A stretch of DNA of 64,000 nucleotides from Pyronema omphalodes (lineage: Eukaryota; Ascomycota; Pezizomycetes; Pezizales; Pyronemataceae): positions 529,501 through 593,500 of the forward strand of contig JAJJXM010000011.1 in NCBI GenBank assembly GCA_024516155.1, written 5' to 3'. Positions 11,813 through 23,085 of this stretch are shown one piece after another. The notes under the pieces are model-generated. The model saw only the letters and a list, made by a program, of their open reading frames with translations. It searched no databases and was not told where the DNA came from. Made by a program: the position numbers and the translations under genes. The stretch's first letter is position 1. Each line of letters starts with the position of its first letter.

Positions 11813-11900
11813 GTGAGGGTATATTGTATAAAAAAGACTTTTGGGGGTATCTTGGATATTTCGATGTCTTGACGGGGGCATCCTGCAAAATTTCCGTGAT
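11813..11900 (+). repeat. ~90-bp interspersed repeat, copy B
   Basis: GAGGG-TAT...ATA, then TTTTGGGGGTATCTTGGATA, TTTCGATGTCTTGACGGGGG and CATCCTGCA. It matches copies A and C over the whole core. Confidence 0.7.
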
Positions 11901-12717
11901 TTGAATTGTTTTTATTGTTGAGCATCGGTTTTGCGATTTATAAAATAACAACTCTTTAATAGATAACTAGAAACTTCCTACATCATGATACAAAGTACCA
12001 CGTAGTGGCTAAAAGACAATGGGAGCTTTAATTATTTTTGCAACAGTACACTGGTACTGTCTGTATAAACTAGCGCGAACTATGTCTCGGGTATTTGCTC
12101 TTTGGACTGTAGTCGAATGAAGTCAACGGCGAATTTTGCTGTCGGTTGTCGTCCGAGGTGTCGGACGGACCCCCGATGTGTAGTCCTGTCCCCTTGGAAT
12201 CCCGGACCGGACCGATCAAACAATGGGAAACACTGGAATATTCTATATACATACGGAGGTTTCTTATAAAACTGCTGTTCCAAATCCCGAAACAGTCGTT
12301 AATGCTGTGCACCAGGCCACATGCATGCGCAGTACAGAAAAGAAAATGGGGAAGAGAGGAGAAGAGTTGGACAAGGTTACCGGTAGTGGTCACAGAGACA
12401 GGGTTGCCGGGTAGGTAAGAGGGTGAATTTCAGAAAGCCTAGCCGGAGCTCTGGGCCATATGTACACCCTCCACTAAGCTATCAGCACAGCATCTCTTTC
12501 CACCCATGGACAGACAAAACTCCATCTTTCCTCCACTATTGGTATCTGACGGCAGAGTTGAATTATTGACGTTAAACCACCACCAACGGTAATTGCTCAT
12601 CTTTTTTCTTCCATGATAGACTACTTGATGGTTTGCAATCCCTTTCTACGATTTGAAATCGCGATACTGACAATCCCTACAGACAGCCCGAGACTTTGCA
12701 AAACTTATGGAGGTAAC

Positions 12718-12993
12718 CACACTCATATTGTACTCTACAATTATAGCAATGTCAAACCGTCTCTACATGGTGCTTGGGAAGATCTGCCACCGAACATGAT
12801 GGGTTACTGCTCTGACGATGCCGATATGGAGGCAGACGGTGGGAAAGTTAGCAAAGAGTCTCCCTGATTCGACGGTGGCAGTCAACCTGGGCCCATAATA
12901 CGATACGACTTTGGTACTTCGCTTGAGTAGCTAGTAGTATTGAGTAAATGGTATCCCCTCTCGATGATCATTCATTCATGTTTAGGAGACAAT
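12718..12993. repeat. 276-bp tandem duplication, unit 1
   Basis: Near-identical to the next unit over the block CTACATGGTGCTTGGGAAGA to GATACGACTTTGGTACTTCG. It contains the short coding-like phrase MMGYC-DDA-GKVSK followed by a stop. A third, diverged copy lies near 13400-13510. Confidence 0.8.
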
Positions 12994-13257
12994 CACACTC
13001 ATATTTTACTCTACAATTAGAGCACTGTCAAACCGTCTCTACATGGTGCTTGGGAAGATCTGCCACCGAACATGATGGGTTACTGCTATGACGATGCCGA
13101 TATGGAGGCAGGCGGTGGGAAAGTTAGCAAAGAGTCTCCCTGATTCGACTGTGGCAGTCAACCTGGGCCCATAATACGATACGACTTTGGTACTTCGCTT
13201 GCGTAGCCAGAAATATTGAGAAGTGTTACCCCCTCTCTATGATCATTCATGTTGAGG
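12994..13257. repeat. 276-bp tandem duplication, unit 2
   Basis: Second copy, offset exactly 276 bp from unit 1, with only scattered substitutions over the central ~190 bp. Confidence 0.8.
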
Positions 13258-13398
13258 AACATAATTCAAGGGTAGAGTTTCTTCCCGTGTTGTTTACAAC
13301 TAGAACAAACCACTTTACGAGACACACAGCTTACGCTTGTATGCCATTGATGCTACTCCCTTTACTGCACCCAGAATTTCGAAACGTGTATCCATGGG

Positions 13399-13665
13399 AT
13401 GTGGGAACGCCGACCATCAACCATGATGGGTTACTGCTTTGAAGATGCCACTAAAGCGGCAATGTTTGGAAAAGTTAGCAAAGGGCTTCGCAAATTGGGA
13501 TGTGTTGTTGGCCTGGGTCCTGGCTATGATATGATAGAGAAGAATTCGCCTGAGGGTATTAGGCTACAATACACCCATAAGGGGTATCTCCACCATCACT
13601 GGGAACTTGGGAGATGCCTGAATCGTCCGGTCAAAGCCCGAATAGCATTATTGGCTTCTTATTAA
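13399..13665 (+). pseudogene. possible gene relic related to the tandem units
   Basis: An open stretch whose translation contains TMMGYCFEDATKAAMFGKVS, resembling the MMGYC...GKVSK phrase of the two upstream tandem units, followed by a Gly-rich segment (VVGLGPGYDM). The frame is short, unsupported by splice signals, and sits inside the decayed hAT element. It may be a relic of a transposon-borne or captured gene. I do not recognise the family. Confidence 0.25.
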
Positions 13666-13756
13666 AATTGTCTGGTTCTTTGCAAAATAGAACTGATCAT
13701 TCTACTCTGATCATTCTACTTTGAGAAGAAGCGCGCCTTTTTGAATTTAGTTTGCT

Positions 13757-13848
13757 AAACGAGGGATACATTGCATAAAAAAAAACTTTTGGGGGTATCT
13801 TGGATACTTCGATGTCTTGGCGGGTGCATCCTGCATAATTTTCGTAAA
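13757..13848 (+). repeat. ~90-bp interspersed repeat, copy C
   Basis: Contains the core TTTTGGGGGTATCTTGGATA, then CTTCGATGTCTTGGCGGGTG and CATCCTGCATAA. It is preceded by an A9 run. Confidence 0.7.
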
Positions 13849-14205
13849 GTCTAATGTGCCGGAGAAGAATTCATTTGAGTGGGGGGGGGGGGGGGCGGGT
13901 GAAAGAAGCATTGTTATTCATCAGTATAGTTTCTATTTTTCCGAGAAATTCCATATAGCTGGCTTTAATTCGTGTAATGCATCAAAATTATCTAAGCAAA
14001 ACACCATAAGCCGTAGTAAAAAAACGCCGGTTGCGAGTGACCGGTCGTGACGATAGTCGTGGTCCCCCACGGTCACCCGCGGTCCGTCCGGTCCATGGTG
14101 CCTCCAGGACGGCCGGCCCTAGTCCTACTATAGGATGGGACCATGAATGACAGTCTAATCCCGTCCACAGCTATGACGGGGCCAGACGGACCGTGCCGAA
14201 CTATG

Positions 14206-14213
14206 ATTTCTGA
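14206..14213. repeat. target-site duplication, right copy
   Basis: ATTTCTGA, identical to 10930-10937, immediately outside the right TIR. Confidence 0.75.
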
Positions 14214-14483
14214 CAGAGTCGAGCCAGATAATCTAGCGATGTCTAAGAGTACTCATGAAACATGAGTTAATCACAACAAAGCACTCGAAGAGCCGTGTAA
14301 ATGAAGATTGCGGATTTCACAAGAATACACCGGTGCTTATCGATAATTTATTGACCCTTCCACTTGCTGCCGTAAAATATAACCTTAGTCGTAGGTTCAA
14401 TTCAGAGAAGCCGTATATCGCCTTCGAAAGATATAGCGGGAATAAGCCGAACCTGCAAGTAGTGTCACAACAGTATGTAGTTG

Positions 14484-14673
14484 ATTTTATTTTATTTTAT
14501 TTTATTTTATTTTATTTTATTTTATTTTATTTTATTTTATTTTATTTTATTTTATTTTATTTTATTTTATTTTATTTTATTTTATTTTATTTTATTTTAT
14601 TTTATTTTATTTTATTTTATTTTATTTTATTTTATTTTATTTTATTTTATTTTATTTTATTTTATTTTATTTT
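14484..14673. repeat. (ATTTT)n microsatellite, about 38 copies
   Basis: 190 bp of uninterrupted pentamer. Because 5 and 3 are coprime it reads open in the three forward frames (FYFIL-type repeats), which is an artefact and not a protein. Confidence 0.97.
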
Positions 14674-14719
14674 CTTGAACGTTACCAACCTTAAGGTTTT
14701 GACGTATGCTACAGTCTGA

Positions 14720-16682
14720 ATACATTTCGAGGCTCTAGATGCTACCTTAGAGTCTCGCTGGAATCCGCCCCAGAGCGCACTTCATTTCTTGGGCCTGTTG
14801 CCACCTCTCTTCTTCCTGCTGGTTTTCATCCTCGTCGTTACGTTTTGGAGCCCCGTTTACTCACCAAAAACAGTATGCAGTGGTCTTCTGGATAAATTCT
14901 TGGATACAATGAATATTTCGGTTTGCCGTAACGTATCGGGAGCCGCTGCAGTAATAAACCAGATCAACCCGGTCATTCCAAACCACCGGTTTATGAGTCG
15001 TGATATCAGCTAATTCAAAATAGAGTTTCCTTGCCAAAAACTGTGGTGATTGTAGTTTCCTTAGGAAATATTCGATTGGCTGCAGAACCTGAATTACGAT
15101 TTTTCAGAGTAGAAATCTAAGCTACGCAAGTTTACTCCGACTCCTGAGTGAAGTCTAATATTACTAATAAAGTGACAGATATGCCTTAATGATCTCATTT
15201 TTAGGCGGATTAATAATGGAAACATGGGTCTGGAGCTCGGAGAATGCACAACGTATACCATAGCATTTATTATCCGTCATAATATACATTCCAACTACAA
15301 ATCTATTCAAGTAGCATAAATGTACCGAAAATAACTCGAGGGGAGATCGTTTTAGCCTGTAGAGGACCGGCGGAAGAATACCACTGATTGAAGATCCGCA
15401 ACTGTCCCATAAACAGTAACCCGCTCCAACAACTATGCAAGGCATGAAAAAGTAATTCATACCTATCAAGATCAATGAAGTTGAATAATGATAAGTAACT
15501 AAGCTACAGGTTCAGCTATGCTTTGATCTTAAGAAATTTGGGATATTGAAAATTCAATAGCTCTCTGTAGTCATACAAATCCAAAAATCCTCGGGATAAA
15601 ATGGGTCAACTGATGTGTGATGGCAATATGTAGTTCCAGGTTTCAACTGATGAGGATGAGCGATAATATTCGATCCTGAAGAAGTACACGACACTGCAGC
15701 TATGTATGTACTCATCGAAGCTGCTTACAAGTTACATATCTATCTACCTATTACACCACCGACCAATCTCGGTGACCATTAACCAATTTAATATTCTTGA
15801 TCCATTTTATTGAAAGCAGCTGAGCAAGAGAAAACATATATGGAAATAGAAAATGTAATTGTTATAATTCATCAATAGTAATAGATAGAGAAGCGCGACT
15901 TTTTCCCAGATTCATTCAACTTTCCTCTGATATGACTTAAAACCATAAGGTTCTCAATCCCCTAAAACACCCAAAAACACCCTAAACTATAAATCATCAA
16001 TATTCTAATATGCTCTGATATGTATTCCCAGACCGACCGGTATATATTCTTTATTCTTAAACAAAAGCATAGATTTTCATGATCGTGTGATGAATTCATT
16101 CAAATAATACCTTAATCATATGATTTGCAGTTTGTTCCGCAGTCCTTGCGAGACCTTACACATTATGAATCATTAACTTCCCTATCTGTATATATCGATA
16201 TTCCAAGCAGCACTATATAGGAAGGACTTTAACCTTCATCAATAAGGTAGGTAGGTGGATAGCTAGTACCTACGGGACAAAACGTGCCGTCCGTTGCCGA
16301 TAATCGAGTTACTTCAGGCTGTGTGAGAAATGTCTTTTTCAAGCATTACCCCGCACCACGGGATAATTCACTCATTACATCAAGACATCGCATCACTACA
16401 TCCCGTCATCACAGTTTCCAAGATTTCACGCAACGGGAACAAAAAAGGCTTATTACAACAATATTCATTGTTTATGTTAAAATATTTGCAATGTATCACG
16501 TTAACAACCCAAAAAAACAAAAGGACATCCCATAACCCGCAAGTTCCAAAGCAAAAACAAAGGTAATAATCATACAAAAATGGACATTAAAAAGTCAAAA
16601 CCCACAAGCATTGCACCGCAGAGCCCCAAAACACAAAAGATCACAAATAGTACTCGATCGCACTGTCAAACGCATCAAACGT
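14720..16682. other. intergenic, AT-rich
   Basis: I see no gene. Open frames such as 15164-15475 (minus) have no motif. This is the 3' side of the carboxypeptidase gene. Confidence 0.5.
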
Positions 16683-18373
16683 TTAAGCGTGGGGCCAGTA
16701 CTCTCCACCAATCCACCTGTTAAGCATCTCGAGGGAAGCCTCGGGCTGGTTGTAAGGCATCATGTGACCAGCCTGCTCAACAGTCAAGAAGGTCAAGTTA
16801 CCGGCAGACTTGACCTGTCCAACCTTCTTGTCATTGACAGTGAAGGGTCCGAGGGGAACCTTGTTGAAGTCCTTCTTTCCAGACCACTCAAGCTTCTCAG
16901 TCCAGGCGTGGTTTCCGAGCCAGTTGCAAATGAAGTCGGCGTCACCGGCGTAGATCAAGACGGGGATCTTGGCAAGAAGGTCGACAACGAACTTGTGGAA
17001 GGGAAGCATCCAGTCACCGTGGAGAAGGAAGTTGCGGTTAATGTCAAAGTTGCAGGATTCGTAGGTGGAAACCTCAGCTCCGAGAGCCTCCATAACCTCC
17101 TTCTTGTTCAAGTACTCGGAAATCCATCCAAGCTCAGAGTAGCAAAGGTTGTTGTTGTCCTTGCAAGGACCACGGATGTCGTAGACGTTGATACCGGTGC
17201 GCTGGTAAGGACCGATCATGGCATTGTTACAGTAGATGGAGGCGGGGACACATGACCAGACGGACTCGGACTTGTAGCAGGACTCGATCAAAGAGGTACA
17301 ACGAGGAAGAGACTGGTCCATGGCCTTGCACTCAGATTCGGAAAGGACAGCGGGGTATCCTCCCTCTCCACAAGCCATGGGGCGGTAGTACTCGTACTGG
17401 GTAAGACCGTCGGTGAGACCGTTACCGATGGCGACGGACTTGAGGTTGATGTTGCGCTTCTCGTGGGAAAGAATCTCAGCAGCGAACTGAGGAATGTAAT
17501 GTCCGGCGTAAGACTCTCCAGAGATGTGGAAGTCCTGAGTGGCGTACTCAGGGAACTTCTCGAAGAACATGGTCAAGAACGCGTAAACATCCTTTCCAGC
17601 AGCCTGAGTGCTAGAGACAGCATTGTCGGAGTAGGAGTATCCGACGTTGACGGGCTGGTCAAGGAAGATGACGGACGCGTTTGAGTTCCATGAGTAAGGG
17701 TTCTGGACAACCTTAACCTTGTTGTCGATGGAAGCGGGTCCCAACTCCATGAAGAGACCAGTGAGGGAAGAACATCCCGGTCCTCCGTTGAGCCAGAGAA
17801 CGACGGGGTCGTTCTTGGGGTCGTTTCGCGACTCAAAGAACCCTATTTACCGTTAGTCTCCGTTCGCTTAGTCGTGTGACATCAGATGAACTTACAGAAG
17901 AAGAAGTGCTTGTCATCCTCAACATCCAAGTATCCAGAGTACTGCTTGACCTTCTCGTCAATACCCAATCCGTTGGGCTGCTTAATTCTGAGCTTAGTTC
18001 CCTTCAACTTCTCGTGTCCATCAATCTTGCTGGACATGATAGACATCATGTCCTCTCCCTTGATGATGTGGTCCCAGTGGCTGTCGGGTCTTCGCTTAGT
18101 GCTCTCCTTGGGCTTCTGAGGAGATGCCATCGCCTGGAGGGCGGAGACAGTGTCTTCGGGGTAGAGCTTTGCAATCTCGGCCCAGGCAGCAGCAGCGTCG
18201 GCAGGCATCTCAAGAGCACCGAGAGTGCTCTTGACCTTCTCCATGGCATTTGTGAGGAAGCTGGGGAGCTTAGAATCGGCAGTGGAGATTCCTAATGGCT
18301 CCTGGGCGGGATTGGGGAAATAGGCGTTTGCCGCGAGGGCCAAACCAAGAACAGAAGCTACAGAAAGCTTCAT
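16683..18373 (-). CDS. carboxypeptidase Y (vacuolar serine carboxypeptidase)
   Basis: Preproenzyme of the S10 family, 545 aa, releasing C-terminal residues in the vacuole. Exons are 18373-17896 and 17842-16683. The 53-nt intron (17843-17895, ACTAAC branch) joins DDKHFFF to WFFESRNDP. Residues 1-17 ([17 protein letters not shown]) are a signal peptide, followed by a propeptide of about 100 residues. Mature features: [34 protein letters not shown] with catalytic S270, [11 protein letters not shown] with D462, and [12 protein letters not shown] with H519. There are many Cys, as expected for the disulfide-rich family. Third positions are strongly C/G biased compared with neighbouring genes, which suggests high expression. 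Confidence 0.96.
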
Positions 18374-20308
18374 TATTGTGGTGATGGGTCTGTAGTGTTG
18401 ATGTAAAGGGTTGAGGACTCGATAACACGGGGTGTTGCGGCTCGTGTTGAGTTGCGAGATGAAGGAAGGGAAGAAGAGAGGCGAAGAGACGAGCTTAAGA
18501 GAAGACCGGTGGGATGCAGTACTTGATAAGAAGCCGGGTTGGAGTCACTCACTGCAGCGCTGTGATTGAATGAATACGGGATAGACTGGTTTAATGGGTA
18601 ACTGGGGCTGGCTGGGTTATCTGCCTGTATCTTGCTCTAGCCGCAATGCTAGCAGGAATGCGGAGGCGGAACAAAATGCACCGCGCAGCCAGTGGACAAG
18701 AGGTGCCGGGGCTGCCATTTTGATTTAACCAGATGTGGTCTAGCCCCAATACCAATATCTTCTTTCGGATTAGTGGACAGGGTAGCTGTAGAAAACTATG
18801 CCTGTAACGTAAAGCGTTGCGAAGCAGTTCCCCTGATACCGAAACCGGTTAGTAAATGACGCAGGTCCTAACGTGTTCCTCAATCTACTGGAGCTCTCGT
18901 GATACGTATCCCGGTGAGGGAGCTTTGAGCTCTGTGGGGAAGAGAGGTCAAAACGCGAGGCGCGACGATAGCCTTCGATAGCCATCAAGGTGCAGATGCT
19001 ATTTCTATGGATGATTTGCAATTGAAAGAGCTTGGAAAAGAGTATCCGAGTGTAATTATCAAATGCTCAGCTGTGGAATGAACTGGGAGCTGGAAACATC
19101 TGGGTATGACCATGTTCGCGCAGCTATGTATCCAACAATATACATACATGCCAAAGACGATCATACAGCCATCTCATCGGATAAGCTGTCCCGAAAGCAG
19201 GTCGCAGGCGCGTCGCGTCGCGTTGAGGGGGTTGGGAGTTATGTTCTGTGTGTGCTCTGGTGCCATATGATACTGCTCTAAGAACGTTCTCTATCTCCAC
19301 TACGACAGCTGCATCCGATTTATGCTAGACGATATCTTGGATCTGAGTTTCCCACTGGCTGAAAGTGCCGGTCAACCAGGAACAATTTGCCAGCGAAGAG
19401 TAGAGTTGCTTGCATGTGATTGCATAAAAGCCAGCGGGTAGCTGCGGGTCCTCGGGTGCATCTTCTAGATTTTGTAAGGCGGCGAATCGCAGCCTCCGAA
19501 TAGTTCCAGCGAAGCAACGAAGAACTTCCATCCAACCTTCCGTGCTTCTCGGTATGTATTATTAGTTCTACGTCGTTGGCGATGCTCCAAGATCTCAAAC
19601 CAACGTCTTGGTCTTGGTCTCGGTCTTTGAGATTCTTCATTTTTAGGTGGAGGGCAGTACTGCACTGTTGGTCTCTATCGTCACAAAAAGCTTCAAGTCC
19701 TGGAATCTCCTTACTTTGTGCGAGACACCTCACCGTCAATCGATGTCTGGATAATGCCAACAGCCATCACTCCAGCCATCACTCCAGCCATGCCAGCCTC
19801 CTCCATCATCTAACAAGCCACCAGAAGCCACAGGTTCTTTACCCGGCTTCAGAAGCTGCTTCTAGCTACACAATACAGCTCCATGGCATCATATCAGCAC
19901 ACCTCCACAACTCATCCATCACTTCGCCATACCGATCTATCTATCCACTCCAAACTTCCATCTTCCATCTTTCTATCAATCGAAGTCATCACAAAGTAAA
20001 AGCCATACTAATCAATCACCCGGAAACATCCAGAATCATACTCGTCAGCCCCAAAATCCATCCACAGATCGCCGCCGAGCTAGGGTACCTGGGTTCTGTC
20101 TCTGATCACCCTATCCGCCTTACCCAATCAGATCAAAACACACGCCATTTCATCTATTTTACCCGGCTCTCATCATCATCAACCACCACCAGCCATCAAC
20201 CCCCGAGTCCTACTGATGACAAAAGGGATTTCCATTCCTCGATTAATAGAGGAGTAATTACCACAATATAGTCGATATGTGCTAAAGTAAAGTCGTAAAT
20301 ATCAACTC
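18374..20308. other. intergenic upstream of carboxypeptidase and of tRNA-Arg
   Basis: It contains the carboxypeptidase promoter on the minus strand. A His/Ser-rich open stretch at 19576-20271 (plus) lacks motifs and is not called. Confidence 0.5.
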
Positions 20309-20380
20309 GGCCGCATGGCCCAATGGCAAGGCGCTTGACTACGAATCAAGAGATTGCAGGTTCGATCCCTGCTGTGGTCA
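20309..20380 (+). tRNA. tRNA-Arg(ACG), intronless
   Basis: 72-nt cloverleaf. Acceptor GGCCGCA pairs with TGTGGTC (G-U allowed), discriminator A. Anticodon stem CTTGA/TCAAG closes the loop CTACGAA with anticodon ACG. T arm is GCAGG TTCGATC CCTGC. A T5 run follows 13 nt later. Confidence 0.95.
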
Positions 20381-20392
20381 CTTCGAGTAAAC

Positions 20393-20397
20393 TTTTT
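20393..20397 (+). terminator. Pol III T-run terminator of tRNA-Arg
   Basis: TTTTT shortly after the tRNA 3' end, with a second TTTTT just beyond. This is the usual RNA polymerase III stop signal. Confidence 0.7.
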
Positions 20398-21097
20398 GTT
20401 TTTGCTTCATCGTTACAACTGTACCTCAATAACACATACATAACCTCTTGAGCAAAGTTTTTTCAATCGTATCAGAACAAAAAACCAGCTTGACTACCAT
20501 TTCTCAATCAAAGAAAGTTACTACTAACCTCTTCACCCTTTCTTTTCCATATCAGTATTACCAGAGCATACATAGTCACTCATGACGGTTGAATCGTGGA
20601 TAGATAGAATTTTCAAATTTCCTGAGTGATATATATAGTACGAGATATTCATCTCCTTATCATAGAAATTCTTGGGAAAATCTGTATGATACAACTAGCA
20701 ACGAAAATTAAAGCTTAACCTTAAACCAACAATCCCAAGTCTTACAAAGTGGAATTATAAATACAATATAGGTAATATATCAGTACTTAGCCTCTATCTA
20801 ATGATCAATTATCAATAATGTATCAGTACGTAGCCTCGAGTTAATGATCAACGATCATCAATATATCTATCATCACTTAAAACCACAAAATATCCCAAGC
20901 AATGAACATTGAAACGACAACAAACGAAGCTATAGTTGCTACTGCTATTTTCATAGTTATGGTTATGATTATTTTCTCCGACGAAAGATGCTTCAATACA
21001 GTTATAATGAATCAACAAAAATCAAGAAGAAATAATAAATAAACAACACTACAATCATTCCAAATTCAAACGCCATCCCCCACCCACCGGCACTTAC
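20398..21097. other. intergenic, AT-rich
   Basis: I see no gene. Two similar ~25-bp blocks (GTATCAGTACGTAGCCTC-like near 20777 and 20820) form a weak direct repeat. Confidence 0.45.
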
Positions 21098-22579
21098 TTA
21101 CTCTAAAAACGATCTCTCCGGAATTCTCTCAATCACACTATGTCTACTATCCCACTCAAGAATCGCATTCAACATAGTCTGTGTTGCCCTGAGCCTATTT
21201 CTTACTATTAGCAACGGTCTTAACCTCCCAAAGAAGACAAAAAAAAGAAATATTTACCAATTCCTCTCTCGCTCTCCCTCATTCTCACCCTCACCAACAA
21301 CCAAAACACCCGTAGGAATGCCCAATTTCGCCGTCGCCGCCGCATCCACTGGCGTCCTCAACACCATCTCCAATTCCCTCAACCCATCACAATTCCAAAC
21401 ACCCATAGCATCCGCCACCTCCTCCACCAAAACCTCTTTCGCATCACCACCGAACGTTAGTGAAGGTTCATTCATAATCCTTTTCACCGACCGAATCCTA
21501 CTCCAATCCACATCCGGACGTTTCCACTCCGCTTCTATCTCCTCCGCAATATTTTCCACGGCGGTCGGATGCCAGAGGGTAAGTAGAAAGCCTTCTTCCT
21601 CGCCGATATTTTCTGAAGTTATCCTAGCCCCGAATTCAGCGGCTATGAATTCAGCCCCGGTGAGCATGCGTGTTATTACTTGATTCTTGTGCGGAAGATT
21701 TACGGTGTAGGAACGCAGCTTATCGGGTTTCTGATCTACCTGCTTAAAGGTAACTTCAATATACCTATACGCCTCGATTCCAGCCGCTACCTTAAGCTGA
21801 GGCTTAACCCCTGCTGTGCCTGGAATATTCCCCCTCGAAGAATCAGAATAAGAATCCAAAAAATCCCAATTTTCCTTTCGATTTAAATCCCAATTTCGTT
21901 CAACATTTCCCACCATCTGAAAATACGCGCCCACACACGGACCCGCTCTCAACGAACAAAGTCTCTCACCCCTCCAGGCGCCATCTTCCAGTATCTCCTT
22001 CACCGTTCTCCCAGAGCGTTCTTGAACCGCCCAAGCCTTTTCTACCGGGACCTCACCCGCCCAAGTAGCCGAGCCCAAATTCGGGCGTGTGTCGGAACCG
22101 GTCCAAAGCGTGAGGATTAAAGGATGGTGAAGGGGATGTATCGATAAGCTACGGGCGATTTCCAGGGCTGATAAAGTTGGAAAGAATGAATGGAATGTTT
22201 CGATGCCGAGGAGGATGGTGGGGAAGCTAGGTCTTGTGCAGGGGAGGGGAATGAATAGGTTTCCAAGTTGGTCGAAAGAGGGGGATAGATATGGGGGAGT
22301 GGCCGGCGGTGGGACCAGGGAGTCTAGCAGACATCGACGGAGGAGAGAGGAGGTGTTCCTAGGAGAGAGTAAAACACTGTTGTAAGTCTGGGTTTAACAA
22401 TGAATGACATACGTTACAGCATTTTGTTGTTTTAAGCGGGAGAACTCGTTGACAGAGGTGGTAAATCTGTTGCGATCAATCTTCAGATGGACTGGTTCTG
22501 GCGGGTTTCGAGGACTGTAATATCGTCGAGCTGGAGCTCTGCGGAATACTTGAGCGAGTAGGGTTTTTCGTGGAATCAT
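21098..22579 (-). CDS. hypothetical protein with mitochondrial-type N-terminus
   Basis: 454 aa in three exons: 22579-22413, 22358-21258 and 21194-21098. Introns are 22359-22412 and 21195-21257, both GT-AG. The three phases fit exactly and the frame stays open throughout, ending SVIERIPERSFLE. The start at 22579 (MIPRKTLLAQVFRRAPARRY) is rich in Arg/Leu/Ala and lacks acidic residues, as in matrix-targeting presequences. Next come LLRRCLLDSL, a P-rich segment, then two alpha/beta-looking halves containing LILTLWTGSD and GFLLTLWHPTAVENIAEEIE. I do not recognise the family. The repeated LTLW phrase suggests possible internal duplication. Other nuclear genes for mitochondrial proteins lie next to it. 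Confidence 0.72.
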
Positions 22580-23085
22580 TGTTGAAGCTCGTGTGAGTGA
22601 ATTGATCGCGGGGAAGTGTGGGGTGATGGTGTCAGTTCTGTTGAAGATCTGCAAAATGTTATATTATGAGCCTCTTAGCCATAGCGGTTGGAAAAGAAAT
22701 AACGCCTGTCGATATATTGCTGTATGCATGTGGATATCCTTGACTGACGGCAATTAAAATCAACCTTTTGAGGAATCATCATCGCTGCAATTCTACCAAC
22801 CATTATCCGATGTCACCAAAAGACAAAGTTAACTTGCCGCTGCGAACAACCACAAATATATAACCATTATTCTTTTTGGTATACATTGGTCGACTCCACA
22901 GAAAAAAAAAAAACAAAAATGCGCACGGAAAAAACAAGAACCCAACATTTACAGCAGATATCCCCTAATAAAACAATGAGCACGCAATCCTGTATTGTAA
23001 CCTTATACACACCGCGCCCCATAGCCTTCTAAACCAATGATAAAACACCTTCCCACCACATCCGGATTTTCCCAACCAATACCGT
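22580..23085. other. intergenic
   Basis: No gene seen. It includes an A11 run near 22902-22912 and the 3' flank of the PSST gene. Confidence 0.45.

Larger units (their letters stand above)
10938..14205. mobile_element. decayed hAT-type DNA transposon (3268 bp)
   Basis: The left end starts CAGAGTTCGGCATGGTCCGT at 10938. The right end (14185-14205) is its inverted copy with 2 differences in 21 positions (on the reverse strand it starts CATAGTTCGGCACGGTCC). Both ends are flanked by the same 8 bp, ATTTCTGA. TIRs starting CA(G) and an 8-bp TSD are hallmarks of the hAT superfamily. GC-rich subterminal blocks with GGTCCGTCC-like motifs recur near 14070-14110 and 12150-12200. No intact transposase frame exists and I could not see a hATC dimerisation motif, so the copy is non-autonomous or badly decayed. 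The interior holds three copies of a ~90-bp repeat and a 276-bp tandem duplication, listed separately. Confidence 0.75.

Noticed and set aside
14255..14719. 154-residue open frame through (ATTTT)n
   Set aside because: It is a FYFIL repeat from the microsatellite; the flanks have no coding features.
19576..20271. 231-residue His/Ser-rich plus-strand open frame
   Set aside because: Low-complexity, no domain, no plausible ATG context, and it overlaps the tRNA 5' flank.
21098..22579. Assignment of the mitochondrial-type protein to an eIF4E-like family
   Set aside because: The LTLW phrase resembles part of eIF4E, but the cap-binding Trp pattern is not visible, so no function is given.
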